Made by a program: the position numbers and the translations under genes. DNA of 64,000 bases from contig DDWZ01000026.1 of NCBI GenBank assembly GCA_002347095.1, forward strand, positions 62,001 through 126,000, in the 5' to 3' direction. This document shows, in pieces, positions 18,006-26,252 of the stretch (within the stretch, counting starts at the first letter, position 1; each line of letters starts with the position of its first letter). Source of the DNA: Desulfobulbaceae bacterium UBA2273. Its GTDB lineage: Bacteria; Desulfobacterota; Desulfobulbia; Desulfobulbales; Desulfurivibrionaceae. Below the pieces are notes generated by a model, which worked only from the letters and a program-made list of their open reading frames with translations, was not told the origin of the DNA and did no database searches.

Positions 18006-18398
18006 ATGGTACGTAAAATCAGCGGCGCCTTCACCGGCGGAGCCCTCGGCGCACTCATCGACAGCGTCAATATCTGGGTTTTGGGCCAGGTGGGGATTAC
18101 GGCCTGGCTCGGCGTCGGATTGCGGCCGCAATTCACCGCCTCCTGGCTCTATCCCCGGCTGGTTTGGGGCGGAATATGGGCCATGCTGCTGATCCTGCCG
18201 TTGTACCGGCAAAAAACAGCCCTGCGCGGCATCCTCATGAGCCTGGTCCCCACCACCATGATGCTGGTCATGGTCTTCCCGGAAATGGGCCTGGGCCTGA
18301 TGGGGCTCAAGGCCGGGCTCCTGACCCCGCTTCTCGTGCTGCTCCTGAATTTCATCTACGGCATGGCGGCGTCTTTCTGGTACAAAAACTGCGCCTGA
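18006..18398 (+). CDS. Small integral membrane protein of unknown function
   Basis: This 130-aa hydrophobic protein has about four membrane segments. A glycine-rich first segment (SGAFTGGALGALIDSVNIWVL) is followed by a helix around WGGIWAMLLILPL, a third around PTTMMLVMVFPEMGLGLMGL, and a last one around LLVLLLNFIYGMAASFW. I see no conserved charged transport motif. It lies 24 nt after the pirin gene and 12-36 nt before the phosphoesterase, so it belongs to the same operon. Function unknown. Confidence 0.78.
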   Translation: MVRKISGAFTGGALGALIDSVNIWVLGQVGITAWLGVGLRPQFTASWLYPRLVWGGIWAMLLILPLYRQKTALRGILMSLVPTTMMLVMVFPEMGLGLMGLKAGLLTPLLVLLLNFIYGMAASFWYKNCA

Positions 18399-18434
18399 AG
18401 CTGAATATTCATGCCACTGCAAGAAACAGCGCCC

Positions 18435-19091
18435 ATGACCGGAAAAATTTTTGCCATCGGCGATATCCACGGCTGCGCCGCCAAGCTCGAACACCTGCTC
18501 AAGCGTCTCCCCTTCGAGCGCGGGCACGACACCCTGGTTTTTCTGGGCGATTACCTGGATCGCGGCCCCGATGTCAAGGGAGTGCTGGACCAGCTCTGCC
18601 AACTACGCGCCGATGGAGTACGGATTGTCTCGCTCATGGGAAACCACGAGTATCTGCTGCTGGAATACCACCGGACCAGTGACCAGGCGCTGCTCCCCTA
18701 CCTGCGGCGGCTCGGACTGGAAAACACCCTGGAAAGCTACGGCGGCGCAAGCCTCGCCGCACTTACCTCCCTCGATTTCATGCCTTCGGAGCACCGGGAT
18801 TTCCTGCTCTCTTTGCTGCCCTATTGGGAAACGGAAAAATATATCTTCGTGCATGCCGGTCTGCGCCACGGCCAGCCCCTGGCCGAGCAGGATATCTCCG
18901 ATCTCTGCGAGGTCCGGGAGCCTTTTCTTTCAGAGGAGCGGGATTACGGTAAACGGGTCATCTTCGGCCATACCCCCTTTGCCACCCCGCTGCTCACGCC
19001 CTTCCGCACCGGCATCGACACCGGCGCGGCCTACGGCAATCTCCTCACCGCCGTGGAGCTGCCCGGGCTGCGCTTTCATCACGCCGCCTGA
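18435..19091 (+). CDS. Serine/threonine protein phosphatase-like metallophosphoesterase
   Basis: This calcineurin-like phosphoesterase of about 218 aa has all three core metal motifs: GDIHG at residues 9-13, GDYLDRGPD near 41 and GNHE near 69. The later histidines are in FVHAGLRHGQ and FGHTPF. The compact size and motif order match bacterial PP1/PrpA-type protein phosphatases and related ApaH-like enzymes. ATG 18435 places GDIHG at the usual position; an in-frame ATG at 18411 would add eight residues, and neither has a strong ribosome-binding site. It closes the operon and is convergent with the PEP-synthase-like gene ending at 19104. Confidence 0.9.
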   Translation: MTGKIFAIGDIHGCAAKLEHLLKRLPFERGHDTLVFLGDYLDRGPDVKGVLDQLCQLRADGVRIVSLMGNHEYLLLEYHRTSDQALLPYLRRLGLENTLESYGGASLAALTSLDFMPSEHRDFLLSLLPYWETEKYIFVHAGLRHGQPLAEQDISDLCEVREPFLSEERDYGKRVIFGHTPFATPLLTPFRTGIDTGAAYGNLLTAVELPGLRFHHAA

Positions 19092-19103
19092 GCTTTGCCC
19101 CGC

Positions 19104-21674
19104 TCAGGGGGTGATCCGGTAATCACCCTGTACAAAGCGACGGGCAAGGATGGTCACCATCTCGTCGGAATCAAGACGGGCATCGAGCTGCCGGGTAAAG
19201 CCGATCAACCGGCCCAACTGATTGAGAATCCCTTCTATCTCCTGCCGGTTCAAGCCGGAAAGGCGGCCGACCAGCAGATCGCCCTTGGCCTTGAGGGCAA
19301 AGCCCTGTTCCGCCAGCACCTGGGCCATGAGCTGGATGCGGCGGGAACGGTTGGTGATGGCCGCAGCCCCGCCCACAAAACGGAAATAGATGTGGTTGTT
19401 GCGGGGGGTGTCGCTGCAATAGCAGTCCAGCATATTAAAGTGGTAACCGAAGCGCAGGCTCATGTTCACATATTCCGAGCTTGCCAAGGCCACGTTTTCC
19501 ATAATGGCCGCACCGCCGGGAACATCCGCCGCCCGCGTCATGCCGGAGAGCAGATCGGCCCCCCGCAGGGGTACCCCTTCATTCTGCCAGACCCCTGGGG
19601 CAAGCATCCCGGCAAGCACCGCCCGCAAGGGCACGGACGCCACCTCGTCAAAGCCCGGTGCCTTGCGGCCGGTTGTGCTGCGCAGACCGCCTCCCAGATC
19701 AATCACCAGCATTTGGACCGGGATCGGCAGAGCCAACCGGTGCACGGCTGTCTTGGTGCCGAAAAACCTATGGAAACCCCTCCCTTGCCCTTCTGCATTG
19801 GCAACCAGGGCCTGCACCGCTTTCTCATGCATGAAGCGGACAAGATCATGCACGGTTTTGCATTTTTCCGGGGTGAATTCCTGCTCCAGGGAGTTCACCA
19901 GATGGAGCGGGGCAATATATCGCATGATATATTTCTGGCGCCGGAATTCATACAGCTCCCGCAGTTTGGCCGCGGTTTGCCGCTCCTCCCGGAGCAAGCT
20001 CTGGACGATCCCCTCATACACGACAACCTCGCTGCCCTCGCCCGCCTGCAGGGTGATCGCCTGGCCGTGACGCAGCACCGAGGTGGCGGAACCGGTATTG
20101 ACTACGGTGGGGATGTTGAATTCCCGGCAGATCGAGGCCATGTGGCTGGTGGGCACGCCGATATCGGTGATAATGGCGTGCAGGATGGGAATAGCCTGCA
20201 CGAAATGGGGAGAATCGTGCTTGGCCACCAGGATGCTGCCTTTGGGAATCTTCTCCAGTTCGTCGAGATGCTGGAGAATAAAGACCGTGCCTGCGGTTGC
20301 GCCCCGCTGCACCACGATTCCCTGATCGCGGAGCAGCACCGGATAGCCGGTCGCCGCGGATGTGTCAGCGCTTGCCGGTGTTTCGGCCGGATCTTCCACC
20401 CGCAGGGCCCGGGCCTGGAGGAGATAGCAGCGATCCTGGGCATCCATGGCCCATTCGATATCCTGGGGTCCTTTGTAGTACTTTTCGATGGCTAGGGCCT
20501 GTCTGCCAAGCTCCAGCACTTGGGGCTCGCTGAGACACGCCAATGGCCGTTGTTCCGCCGGGGTTTCCACGGTGGCAATACCGGAGCCCCCAAGATTAAC
20601 CACCATCCGCGCCTTGGCGCCGATGCGGCGCTCGACGACCCGGAGCATCTCCTCCTTGGCTACGGTGTAGAGATCGGCATCGGTCAGGCCGTCGACCACG
20701 CCGGGCCCAAGCCCCCAGGCAGCGCTGATCGCCATCCTGCTCCTGTCCTTGCCTGCCGCGGCTGTATAAATAACCCCGCTGGCCTTGGCGTCGATCATGG
20801 CCACGCAGCCCACCGCCATCTTCAGCGTCCCGAGATCATAGCCAAGCTGGCGCTGATAGCTGGTGGCATTGGCCTGAAAAAGGCTGGCCACCACCTCCTT
20901 ATAGGCGGATTGCACGGCCTCTACCGTGCAGGGAACATTGAGCCTCGTCTCGAATTGGCCAGCAAAGGAATATTCTCCATCCTCCTCCTCGGCGCTGCTC
21001 CGCACCGCCAAGGTTGCGTTGTGGCCAAGCCGGTCCCGCAGCTTTTCCAAAGCCGCACCCAACGCCGCGCTGAAATCCTCCGGAAACCCGCCAGCGAGAA
21101 TGGCGGTGCGCACCTCGGCAAGGGTAGCGGTATCGGCCTCGGCCAACGCGGCAAGACGCGCCTCCAAGCCGTTATGGTGCAAAAAAACGGTAAAGGCGGT
21201 GGTGGTGATGGCAAAGGCATGGGGAATACGGAGATGCAGGGCATTAGCCAATTCGGCCAGGTGGTAATTCTTACCCCCCACCTCCTCGGCCTGGTCCCAG
21301 GTGATTTCCGGATAAAAGACCACCAAGGGGCTGGAAAGGGAGGCACCCCCGCGCAACATCCGCTGCACCAAGGTGTCGATACGGGCCAGGGTTCCAGCAA
21401 GCTGGGGGTATTGGCCATCGGTCAGCAAGTTAAAATGGTCGAGCGCCCCGGAGATTGCCGAAAACAGAGTGGCGTAGGCGCTCCGGGTGTAATTGACGTC
21501 AAAGAGATACTCGCCGCCGAGCTTTTCCCCCATCTCGGTCATGGCTTCCAAGGCGCGGTTGTTGCCGTCGAGCACCGCCTGGAAGTCGCGGAAATGCGTG
21601 GTCAGGTCGCTGGAGGCTTCGGTTTGCCCGGGGGCAAACACCTCTTTGAGTCTGCGGAAAAAAGGTTTTTTCAT
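19104..21674 (-). CDS. PEP-synthase-like phosphotransferase, paralog A
   Basis: This 856-aa protein has an N-terminal helical region (LDGNNRALEAMTEMGEKLGG, about 35-55). A PPDK/PEP-synthase ATP-grasp follows, with VGGKNYHLAEL near 126, LAVRSSAEEEDGEYSFAGQ near 225, GLGPGVVDGLTDADLY and QDIEWAMD. The phosphohistidine swivel domain shows GVPTSHMASICRE with His511. The last 290 residues lack a recognisable PEP TIM barrel and instead carry the domain shared with paralogs B-D (CKTVHDLVRFMHEKA, VIDLGGG, NHIYFRFVGG, GRLIGFTRQLD). It is the last gene of the ten-gene block, 35 nt after response regulator 1. It should phosphorylate itself from ATP; the acceptor is unknown. Confidence 0.85.
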   Translation of the reverse strand: MKKPFFRRLKEVFAPGQTEASSDLTTHFRDFQAVLDGNNRALEAMTEMGEKLGGEYLFDVNYTRSAYATLFSAISGALDHFNLLTDGQYPQLAGTLARIDTLVQRMLRGGASLSSPLVVFYPEITWDQAEEVGGKNYHLAELANALHLRIPHAFAITTTAFTVFLHHNGLEARLAALAEADTATLAEVRTAILAGGFPEDFSAALGAALEKLRDRLGHNATLAVRSSAEEEDGEYSFAGQFETRLNVPCTVEAVQSAYKEVVASLFQANATSYQRQLGYDLGTLKMAVGCVAMIDAKASGVIYTAAAGKDRSRMAISAAWGLGPGVVDGLTDADLYTVAKEEMLRVVERRIGAKARMVVNLGGSGIATVETPAEQRPLACLSEPQVLELGRQALAIEKYYKGPQDIEWAMDAQDRCYLLQARALRVEDPAETPASADTSAATGYPVLLRDQGIVVQRGATAGTVFILQHLDELEKIPKGSILVAKHDSPHFVQAIPILHAIITDIGVPTSHMASICREFNIPTVVNTGSATSVLRHGQAITLQAGEGSEVVVYEGIVQSLLREERQTAAKLRELYEFRRQKYIMRYIAPLHLVNSLEQEFTPEKCKTVHDLVRFMHEKAVQALVANAEGQGRGFHRFFGTKTAVHRLALPIPVQMLVIDLGGGLRSTTGRKAPGFDEVASVPLRAVLAGMLAPGVWQNEGVPLRGADLLSGMTRAADVPGGAAIMENVALASSEYVNMSLRFGYHFNMLDCYCSDTPRNNHIYFRFVGGAAAITNRSRRIQLMAQVLAEQGFALKAKGDLLVGRLSGLNRQEIEGILNQLGRLIGFTRQLDARLDSDEMVTILARRFVQGDYRITP

Positions 21675-21709
21675 GGTCAGTGATTACGCGGGGCATCACC
21701 CGGCAGGGC

Positions 21710-22078
21710 TCACTCCTCCCCAAGAGCTCTCTTGACCGAAGCCTTCAGCTCCTTGATCTTGACCGGCTTGGGGAAGAAATCGTGCACATCATCCCGCAAA
21801 GCCTCAATGGCCACATCAAGGTTGGCAAAGGCGGTGATCATAATCACCTTGACCCCAGGGTACAGCTTCTTGACGGTGCGCAGCACCTCAAGGCCGTCCA
21901 CACCCTTCATCTTCAAGTCCGTGACCACCACGTCGAAGCGCCTTTCCTTCAGACGTTCCAGGGCAGACTCGCCATTGAGGAAGGTCTCCACCTCGTAGCC
22001 GTCTTGCTCGAAGGAGAGTTTTGCCATATCCCCCACGATTTTTTCATCATCAATGACCATAATGCTATGCTTCGCCAT
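21710..22078 (-). CDS. Single-domain response regulator 1
   Basis: This 122-aa CheY-like receiver has no output domain. The acidic pair is in VIDDEK, the phospho-acceptor Asp is in VVVTDLKMKGVDG, the Thr is in MITAFA and the Lys in FFPKPV. Its start overlaps the end of histidine kinase 1 by 14 nt, so the two should be made together as a cognate pair. A lone receiver flanked by PEP-synthase-like genes suggests it controls a protein partner rather than DNA. Confidence 0.92.
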   Translation of the reverse strand: MAKHSIMVIDDEKIVGDMAKLSFEQDGYEVETFLNGESALERLKERRFDVVVTDLKMKGVDGLEVLRTVKKLYPGVKVIMITAFANLDVAIEALRDDVHDFFPKPVKIKELKASVKRALGEE

Positions 22079-23486
22079 CTGTACACCTCTTTAACTTTTT
22101 GCAACTGGGCAGTGTTATGATAAAGGTTGTGCCGACTCCGACCTGGCTTGCCACCCGGATGTTTCCCTGGTGGTTCTTAATGATCCCGTAGCTGACCCAC
22201 AGGCCCAGGCCGGTGCCGCTTTCTTCCTTGGTGGTAAAAAACGGATCAAAGATGTGGTCGAGAAACTCCGGGGCAATGCCTTTTCCGTTGTCGCCGATCT
22301 CGATCTCGATTTCGTCATGGTCCGGCAGATAACGGGAGGCAATGCGCAGTTCGCCACCCTTGCCCATGGCCTGGATGGCGTTGGTGGCCATATTGACCAG
22401 CACCTGTTGGATCTGGTGTTCATCGATGTAGATATCGGGCAGATCGTCGGCCAGGATGAGCTTGATCCTGATATTGGAGACATCAAGCATATTCTGGACC
22501 AGGGCCAGGATCTTCTGGATGACCTGATTGGTGGTTGCTTTGGCCAGATGCTGTTCCTTTGGTTTGGCGTAATCAAGCAGATTGTGAATGATCACTCGCA
22601 GCCGCTCGACCTCCTCATCCACCCGCTCCATGAAGGTTATCCTATCCTCCTTGCTCAGTCTATCGTACACCTCCGCGTAGGTCTGGGCGAGCATGGAGAT
22701 ATTGTTGAGCGGGTTGTTGAGTTCGTGAGCAACGCCTGCCACCAGCACACCGATGGAGGCGAGCCTTTTCGATTGGACGATCTCTTTTTCTCGTTTGTGC
22801 AGCTCCTCGGCCATGGCGTTGATGGCGTTGATCACCGCGCCGATCTCGTCGTTGGAGGGGTTTTCCTCGATCTTGCGGTAATTACCCGTGGATATGGTCC
22901 GGGTGAGATCGACCACCTTGCGCAGCGACTGACCGATGTTTCGGACAATGAGATTGCTGAAGAGAAAGGCGAAAAGCACCACCGCCCAGAAAGAATAGAG
23001 CAGGATATTCTTGGAGCGGACAATGATCGCGCCGATCCGGTCGCTCTCAAGGGCGGTGATATTTTCAGAAAATGTTTTGAGACTCTGGCCCGCCTCCCGC
23101 AGCTTCTGCTGAACCGCACCGTCCCGATGACTGGCTTTGCTGCTCGAATCGACCAACTGCGCATAGGCGTAAAGCTGATCCTGCAGGGTCGTATACTTCT
23201 GCGCCCCCACGGCCCGAATGATGTCGGGCCGTACCTGCAGCAGGGTCTCGCGGGTCTGGTCGATTCGAATCTTGATATTGCTCAACGCCTCGTTATCGCC
23301 GTAGAGGAAATAGTTTTTCTCGGCCAGCCGCATCTCAAGAAAGTTGGCATTGAGCCCCTCGGCAATCACGGTAAAGCGGAACTTGGTCAGAATCTCGTTG
23401 AGATTTTGCAAGGCAAACATGCCGATCAGCACGATGAGCAAGATATGGACCGCGTTGGAAAGATAGATCTTATGTTCGATTTTCAT
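22065..23486 (-). CDS. Membrane histidine kinase 1
   Basis: This 473-aa sensor kinase has a first membrane helix at about residues 10-27, an all-helical periplasmic sensor region to about 160 with the motif [14 protein letters not shown], a second helix around 163-185, and HAMP. The HisKA domain has the phospho-site in [15 protein letters not shown], and the HATPase has [17 protein letters not shown] and [12 protein letters not shown]. The sensor motif resembles helical bimodular (HBM-like) domains. It is followed, with overlap, by response regulator 1 and preceded by only 6 nt by the DUF202 protein. Confidence 0.92.
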   Translation of the reverse strand: MKIEHKIYLSNAVHILLIVLIGMFALQNLNEILTKFRFTVIAEGLNANFLEMRLAEKNYFLYGDNEALSNIKIRIDQTRETLLQVRPDIIRAVGAQKYTTLQDQLYAYAQLVDSSSKASHRDGAVQQKLREAGQSLKTFSENITALESDRIGAIIVRSKNILLYSFWAVVLFAFLFSNLIVRNIGQSLRKVVDLTRTISTGNYRKIEENPSNDEIGAVINAINAMAEELHKREKEIVQSKRLASIGVLVAGVAHELNNPLNNISMLAQTYAEVYDRLSKEDRITFMERVDEEVERLRVIIHNLLDYAKPKEQHLAKATTNQVIQKILALVQNMLDVSNIRIKLILADDLPDIYIDEHQIQQVLVNMATNAIQAMGKGGELRIASRYLPDHDEIEIEIGDNGKGIAPEFLDHIFDPFFTTKEESGTGLGLWVSYGIIKNHQGNIRVASQVGVGTTFIITLPSCKKLKRCTDGEA

Positions 23487-23492
23487 GCCGCT

Positions 23493-24707
23493 TCACCCCG
23501 CCAGTACACCGCTTCGTGTTCTGGGCAACTCCGCCTGTTCCTTGCGAACCGGCAGGTACCAGAGCCCTCCATCGACGATCATCAACAGACCGATAACGAT
23601 CAGCATCCCATCAAAAAAGGTTTTGAAGCCCAGGCCGAAATAGCCGATCAACCCGACACCGAGACTCATAAAGGAGACGCCGGTACGGATAAAGGCCAGA
23701 CCGGTTCGGGCCCGGGCGTAGATGGTCCGGTAGCAGCCCGCGATGGTGCGCTGGGCAGCGAGCACGTTCCGTTCCCGCGCCAGGTGGGTCCTTTCCCGGC
23801 TGGCAGGCAAGGGGTACAAAATGGTGCAGTAATTGCCAAGCAGATCTCCTAAGCGCGCCAACATGGTTTCCTTGATCCGTTTTTCCGACTCGGCATGCTC
23901 AATACTCTGGTAATTCTCCAAAAAACTCAAGGTGGCACCACTCACCTCCACCAGGGTCTGATCCCGGGGCGGAGTCAGACGCGAACGCCGCACCCGGAAA
24001 TAGGTGGGCAAGGAAACCACAAGAAAAAACAACCCGACGGTCAAGGCGCCATAGGCAAAAAAAGGATGAGCCGCATACCCTTCGCTGCTCAAGAGGGTGC
24101 GGGAAATGGCGGCGAGGGCGAGCCCGGTCCGGACAAAAGCCAAAGCGGTGCGGGCCCGAGCCAGATCGGTGCGATAGCAGGCCAGCCTGGTCCGCCATTG
24201 GGCCATGGTATTTCGCCAGAAGGCCAGCCCGGTTCGTTCGGTACCGATGAGCCCTCCAGGCTTGGCATGAAGAAAATCCTGAATATACCAGGAAATATCG
24301 TCTTGCAAAGCCACCCGGAACTCATAGGGCGCTGGGCCGAAAGTCTTTTCCACCTCCGAACGCATGGCTGGATCCGATGGGTCGCAGGCGGCAATGACGA
24401 TGGTGCCGTCGGCGTCCTTGATCACCGGAAACCAATCGCTTTGCCCAATCTGACTGGTTGACAGGTCGTTGAGCAACTCGGGAGGGATGGGCAGACGCTC
24501 GTCGTATTCAATGGCGGCGCAATGGTAGTAATCCCGCAGGGCAGCGAGCAAATTCTCCCGCGGCACCCCATATTCGATATGCAGAATTCGGGATACAGGC
24601 ACCCCTCGCAACACTGCCGCTTTGGCTGCCTCTTCAAGCAGCCCTGGTCCGGACATGATTACTCCGGCATAAGGCTGCATCAAGATCTCCGTCTTAGGCT
24701 TCGTCAT
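23493..24707 (-). CDS. GspE/MshE-N-like domain fused to two DUF202 membrane domains
   Basis: This protein of 404 aa has an N-terminal part (about 1-155) resembling the type II secretion ATPase N-domain: GVPVSRILHIEYGVPRENLLAAL, then ELLNDL and IVIAACDPSDP. There is no secretion ATPase after it. Two DUF202 units follow at about 160-250 and 300-395, each with a run of Arg-containing heptads (for example ARARTALAFVRTGLAL) leading into membrane helices. ATG 24707 overlaps the upstream gene by 14 nt; earlier in-frame starts lie inside that gene. It is probably a membrane partner of the PEP-synthase-like or kinase proteins of this block. Confidence 0.75.
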   Translation of the reverse strand: MTKPKTEILMQPYAGVIMSGPGLLEEAAKAAVLRGVPVSRILHIEYGVPRENLLAALRDYYHCAAIEYDERLPIPPELLNDLSTSQIGQSDWFPVIKDADGTIVIAACDPSDPAMRSEVEKTFGPAPYEFRVALQDDISWYIQDFLHAKPGGLIGTERTGLAFWRNTMAQWRTRLACYRTDLARARTALAFVRTGLALAAISRTLLSSEGYAAHPFFAYGALTVGLFFLVVSLPTYFRVRRSRLTPPRDQTLVEVSGATLSFLENYQSIEHAESEKRIKETMLARLGDLLGNYCTILYPLPASRERTHLARERNVLAAQRTIAGCYRTIYARARTGLAFIRTGVSFMSLGVGLIGYFGLGFKTFFDGMLIVIGLLMIVDGGLWYLPVRKEQAELPRTRSGVLAG

Positions 24708-26235
24708 TGCTGAACACCACGGTTTTCCAGAATCGTGCAGGTATACCGTAATCGGGAATGGTAATTTCCATATCACCATAGCAGTATGGAAATTGACGGC
24801 GAGTCCGTTCGGCCGGAACGCTCCAGGCAAAACCATCTGCCACAAGAAAAAGGCCTAAAACTATCATCAAGTAATTAAATACCGCCCAACCGGTGCCGCC
24901 GGTATCTTTAAAGAAGAGCAAAAATACCACCCCAATGGAAAACAGGCTAAAGCCAGTGCGGATAAAGGCGAAACCGGTACGGGCTCGGGCCATGACCGTC
25001 CGCAGACGGGCCATGACGTTACGACGTTCAGCCAGCACAGTCCGCTCCAACGCAACCCCGGTGGTGGCCCAGATACCCGGGGCATGGGAGCTCTTCACTG
25101 GCAGGGCCATGGGATTTTTCACGACACCGGGCAAAACATGGCTGTGGGGGAAAAAATAATCCCAAATAGTGGACATACTGCCCTTTTGACGCACCGAGGC
25201 CAGCCCTTCCACCCCTGCATTCCGGCCGCGCAGATACCAAAAAAATCCCTCCAACGCCATAACAGCGCCGATGCCGATGAGCCCGAGATCAAAGATAAGC
25301 CAGCGGCTGGTCTGAAACTGCCGCAACATGCCAAGGCCGAGACTGACAAAAGCAAAGCCGGTTCGGGTGAATGCAAGACCGGTACGGACCTTGGCCATCC
25401 TGGTCCGGAAACAGGCGAGCACCGTCCGCTCTTCCGCCAGGTCAGTGCGATCACTGGCCAGAAAGCGACGCCGCATCACCGGAGACATACTGGTCCATTT
25501 GTCCCGTTGTGCCTTGGCTCCCACCACTGGATCGCTGCGACGAAACTCCGGGGCAAGGTATTCGTCACATGTCTCAAGAACAGTAGTTCCGCCAGTGGCA
25601 CCGCTATCGACACAAGGAGGAAGCGTCGCGTAAATAGCCCGGGCAGGCAGATACCATTTGAGCCCGTCATACGCCATGATGATCCCGCTGATCAAAAGGG
25701 GCACCTCCATAAAGAGGTAATACCCGGCCCCCACCAGCCTGAAAAAGAGCAAAGCAATGGTAATAAAGGAAAGACCGGTGCGGATAAAGGCAAGGCCGGT
25801 ACGGCTCTTGGCCAGCAAGGTCCGGTAATGGGCGAACAGGGAACGGCGGCCTGCCAGATAGGTGCGAACCTTGGCCAGCGGAGTTCTTCCCCCCGTGGAG
25901 GGAAAGTTGGGGTTAAGATCCTGATTGTGCTCAAGGATGCGCATGAGGTCGTCGGGCAGGGTGACCTGGAACTCGATCTCCTGCACGCCGAGGGTCTTGC
26001 AGACCTTGGCGGCCAGTGCGGCACTTGGCTCGGTGGTGATCACCGTGGCCCTGCCCTCATCAACGGCACGCGGAAACCAGCCTTCCGCCCGAAGCTGCGC
26101 CATATCCAGTTTCCACAAAAGAAGCTGGGGGCCGGTCACCGATTCCTGATACTCCACCCATGAACAGCCATACCGCTCTCCAAGCCCTGCCAGCGCTTGA
26201 TATTTATCCAACCCTCGCATCAATCCTGTTCTCAT
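24694..26235 (-). CDS. Membrane protein with degenerate GspE-N-like domain and three DUF202 domains
   Basis: This 513-aa protein starts at ATG 26235 (MRTGLMRGLDKYQALAGLGE), 17 nt after the preceding gene; the longer open frame upstream is only the antisense-free shadow of that gene. Residues 1-105 resemble a shortened GspE/MshE N-domain (GVQEIEFQVTLPDDLMRIL). Three DUF202 units follow (about 118-200, 255-335, 390-475). Each has about five Arg heptads such as LAERRNVMARLRTVMARAR before two or three membrane helices. It is a paralog of the next gene. DUF202 proteins are integral membrane proteins of unknown function. Confidence 0.78.
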   Translation of the reverse strand: MRTGLMRGLDKYQALAGLGERYGCSWVEYQESVTGPQLLLWKLDMAQLRAEGWFPRAVDEGRATVITTEPSAALAAKVCKTLGVQEIEFQVTLPDDLMRILEHNQDLNPNFPSTGGRTPLAKVRTYLAGRRSLFAHYRTLLAKSRTGLAFIRTGLSFITIALLFFRLVGAGYYLFMEVPLLISGIIMAYDGLKWYLPARAIYATLPPCVDSGATGGTTVLETCDEYLAPEFRRSDPVVGAKAQRDKWTSMSPVMRRRFLASDRTDLAEERTVLACFRTRMAKVRTGLAFTRTGFAFVSLGLGMLRQFQTSRWLIFDLGLIGIGAVMALEGFFWYLRGRNAGVEGLASVRQKGSMSTIWDYFFPHSHVLPGVVKNPMALPVKSSHAPGIWATTGVALERTVLAERRNVMARLRTVMARARTGFAFIRTGFSLFSIGVVFLLFFKDTGGTGWAVFNYLMIVLGLFLVADGFAWSVPAERTRRQFPYCYGDMEITIPDYGIPARFWKTVVFSNDEA

Positions 26236-26252
26236 ATAACCGCCCGCACAAC

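Noticed and set aside
19104..21674. Annotation as ordinary PEP synthase (ppsA)
   Set aside because: The ATP-grasp and swivel His are present, but the C-terminal third does not show PEP-binding barrel motifs, and four copies in one operon argue against a simple metabolic role.
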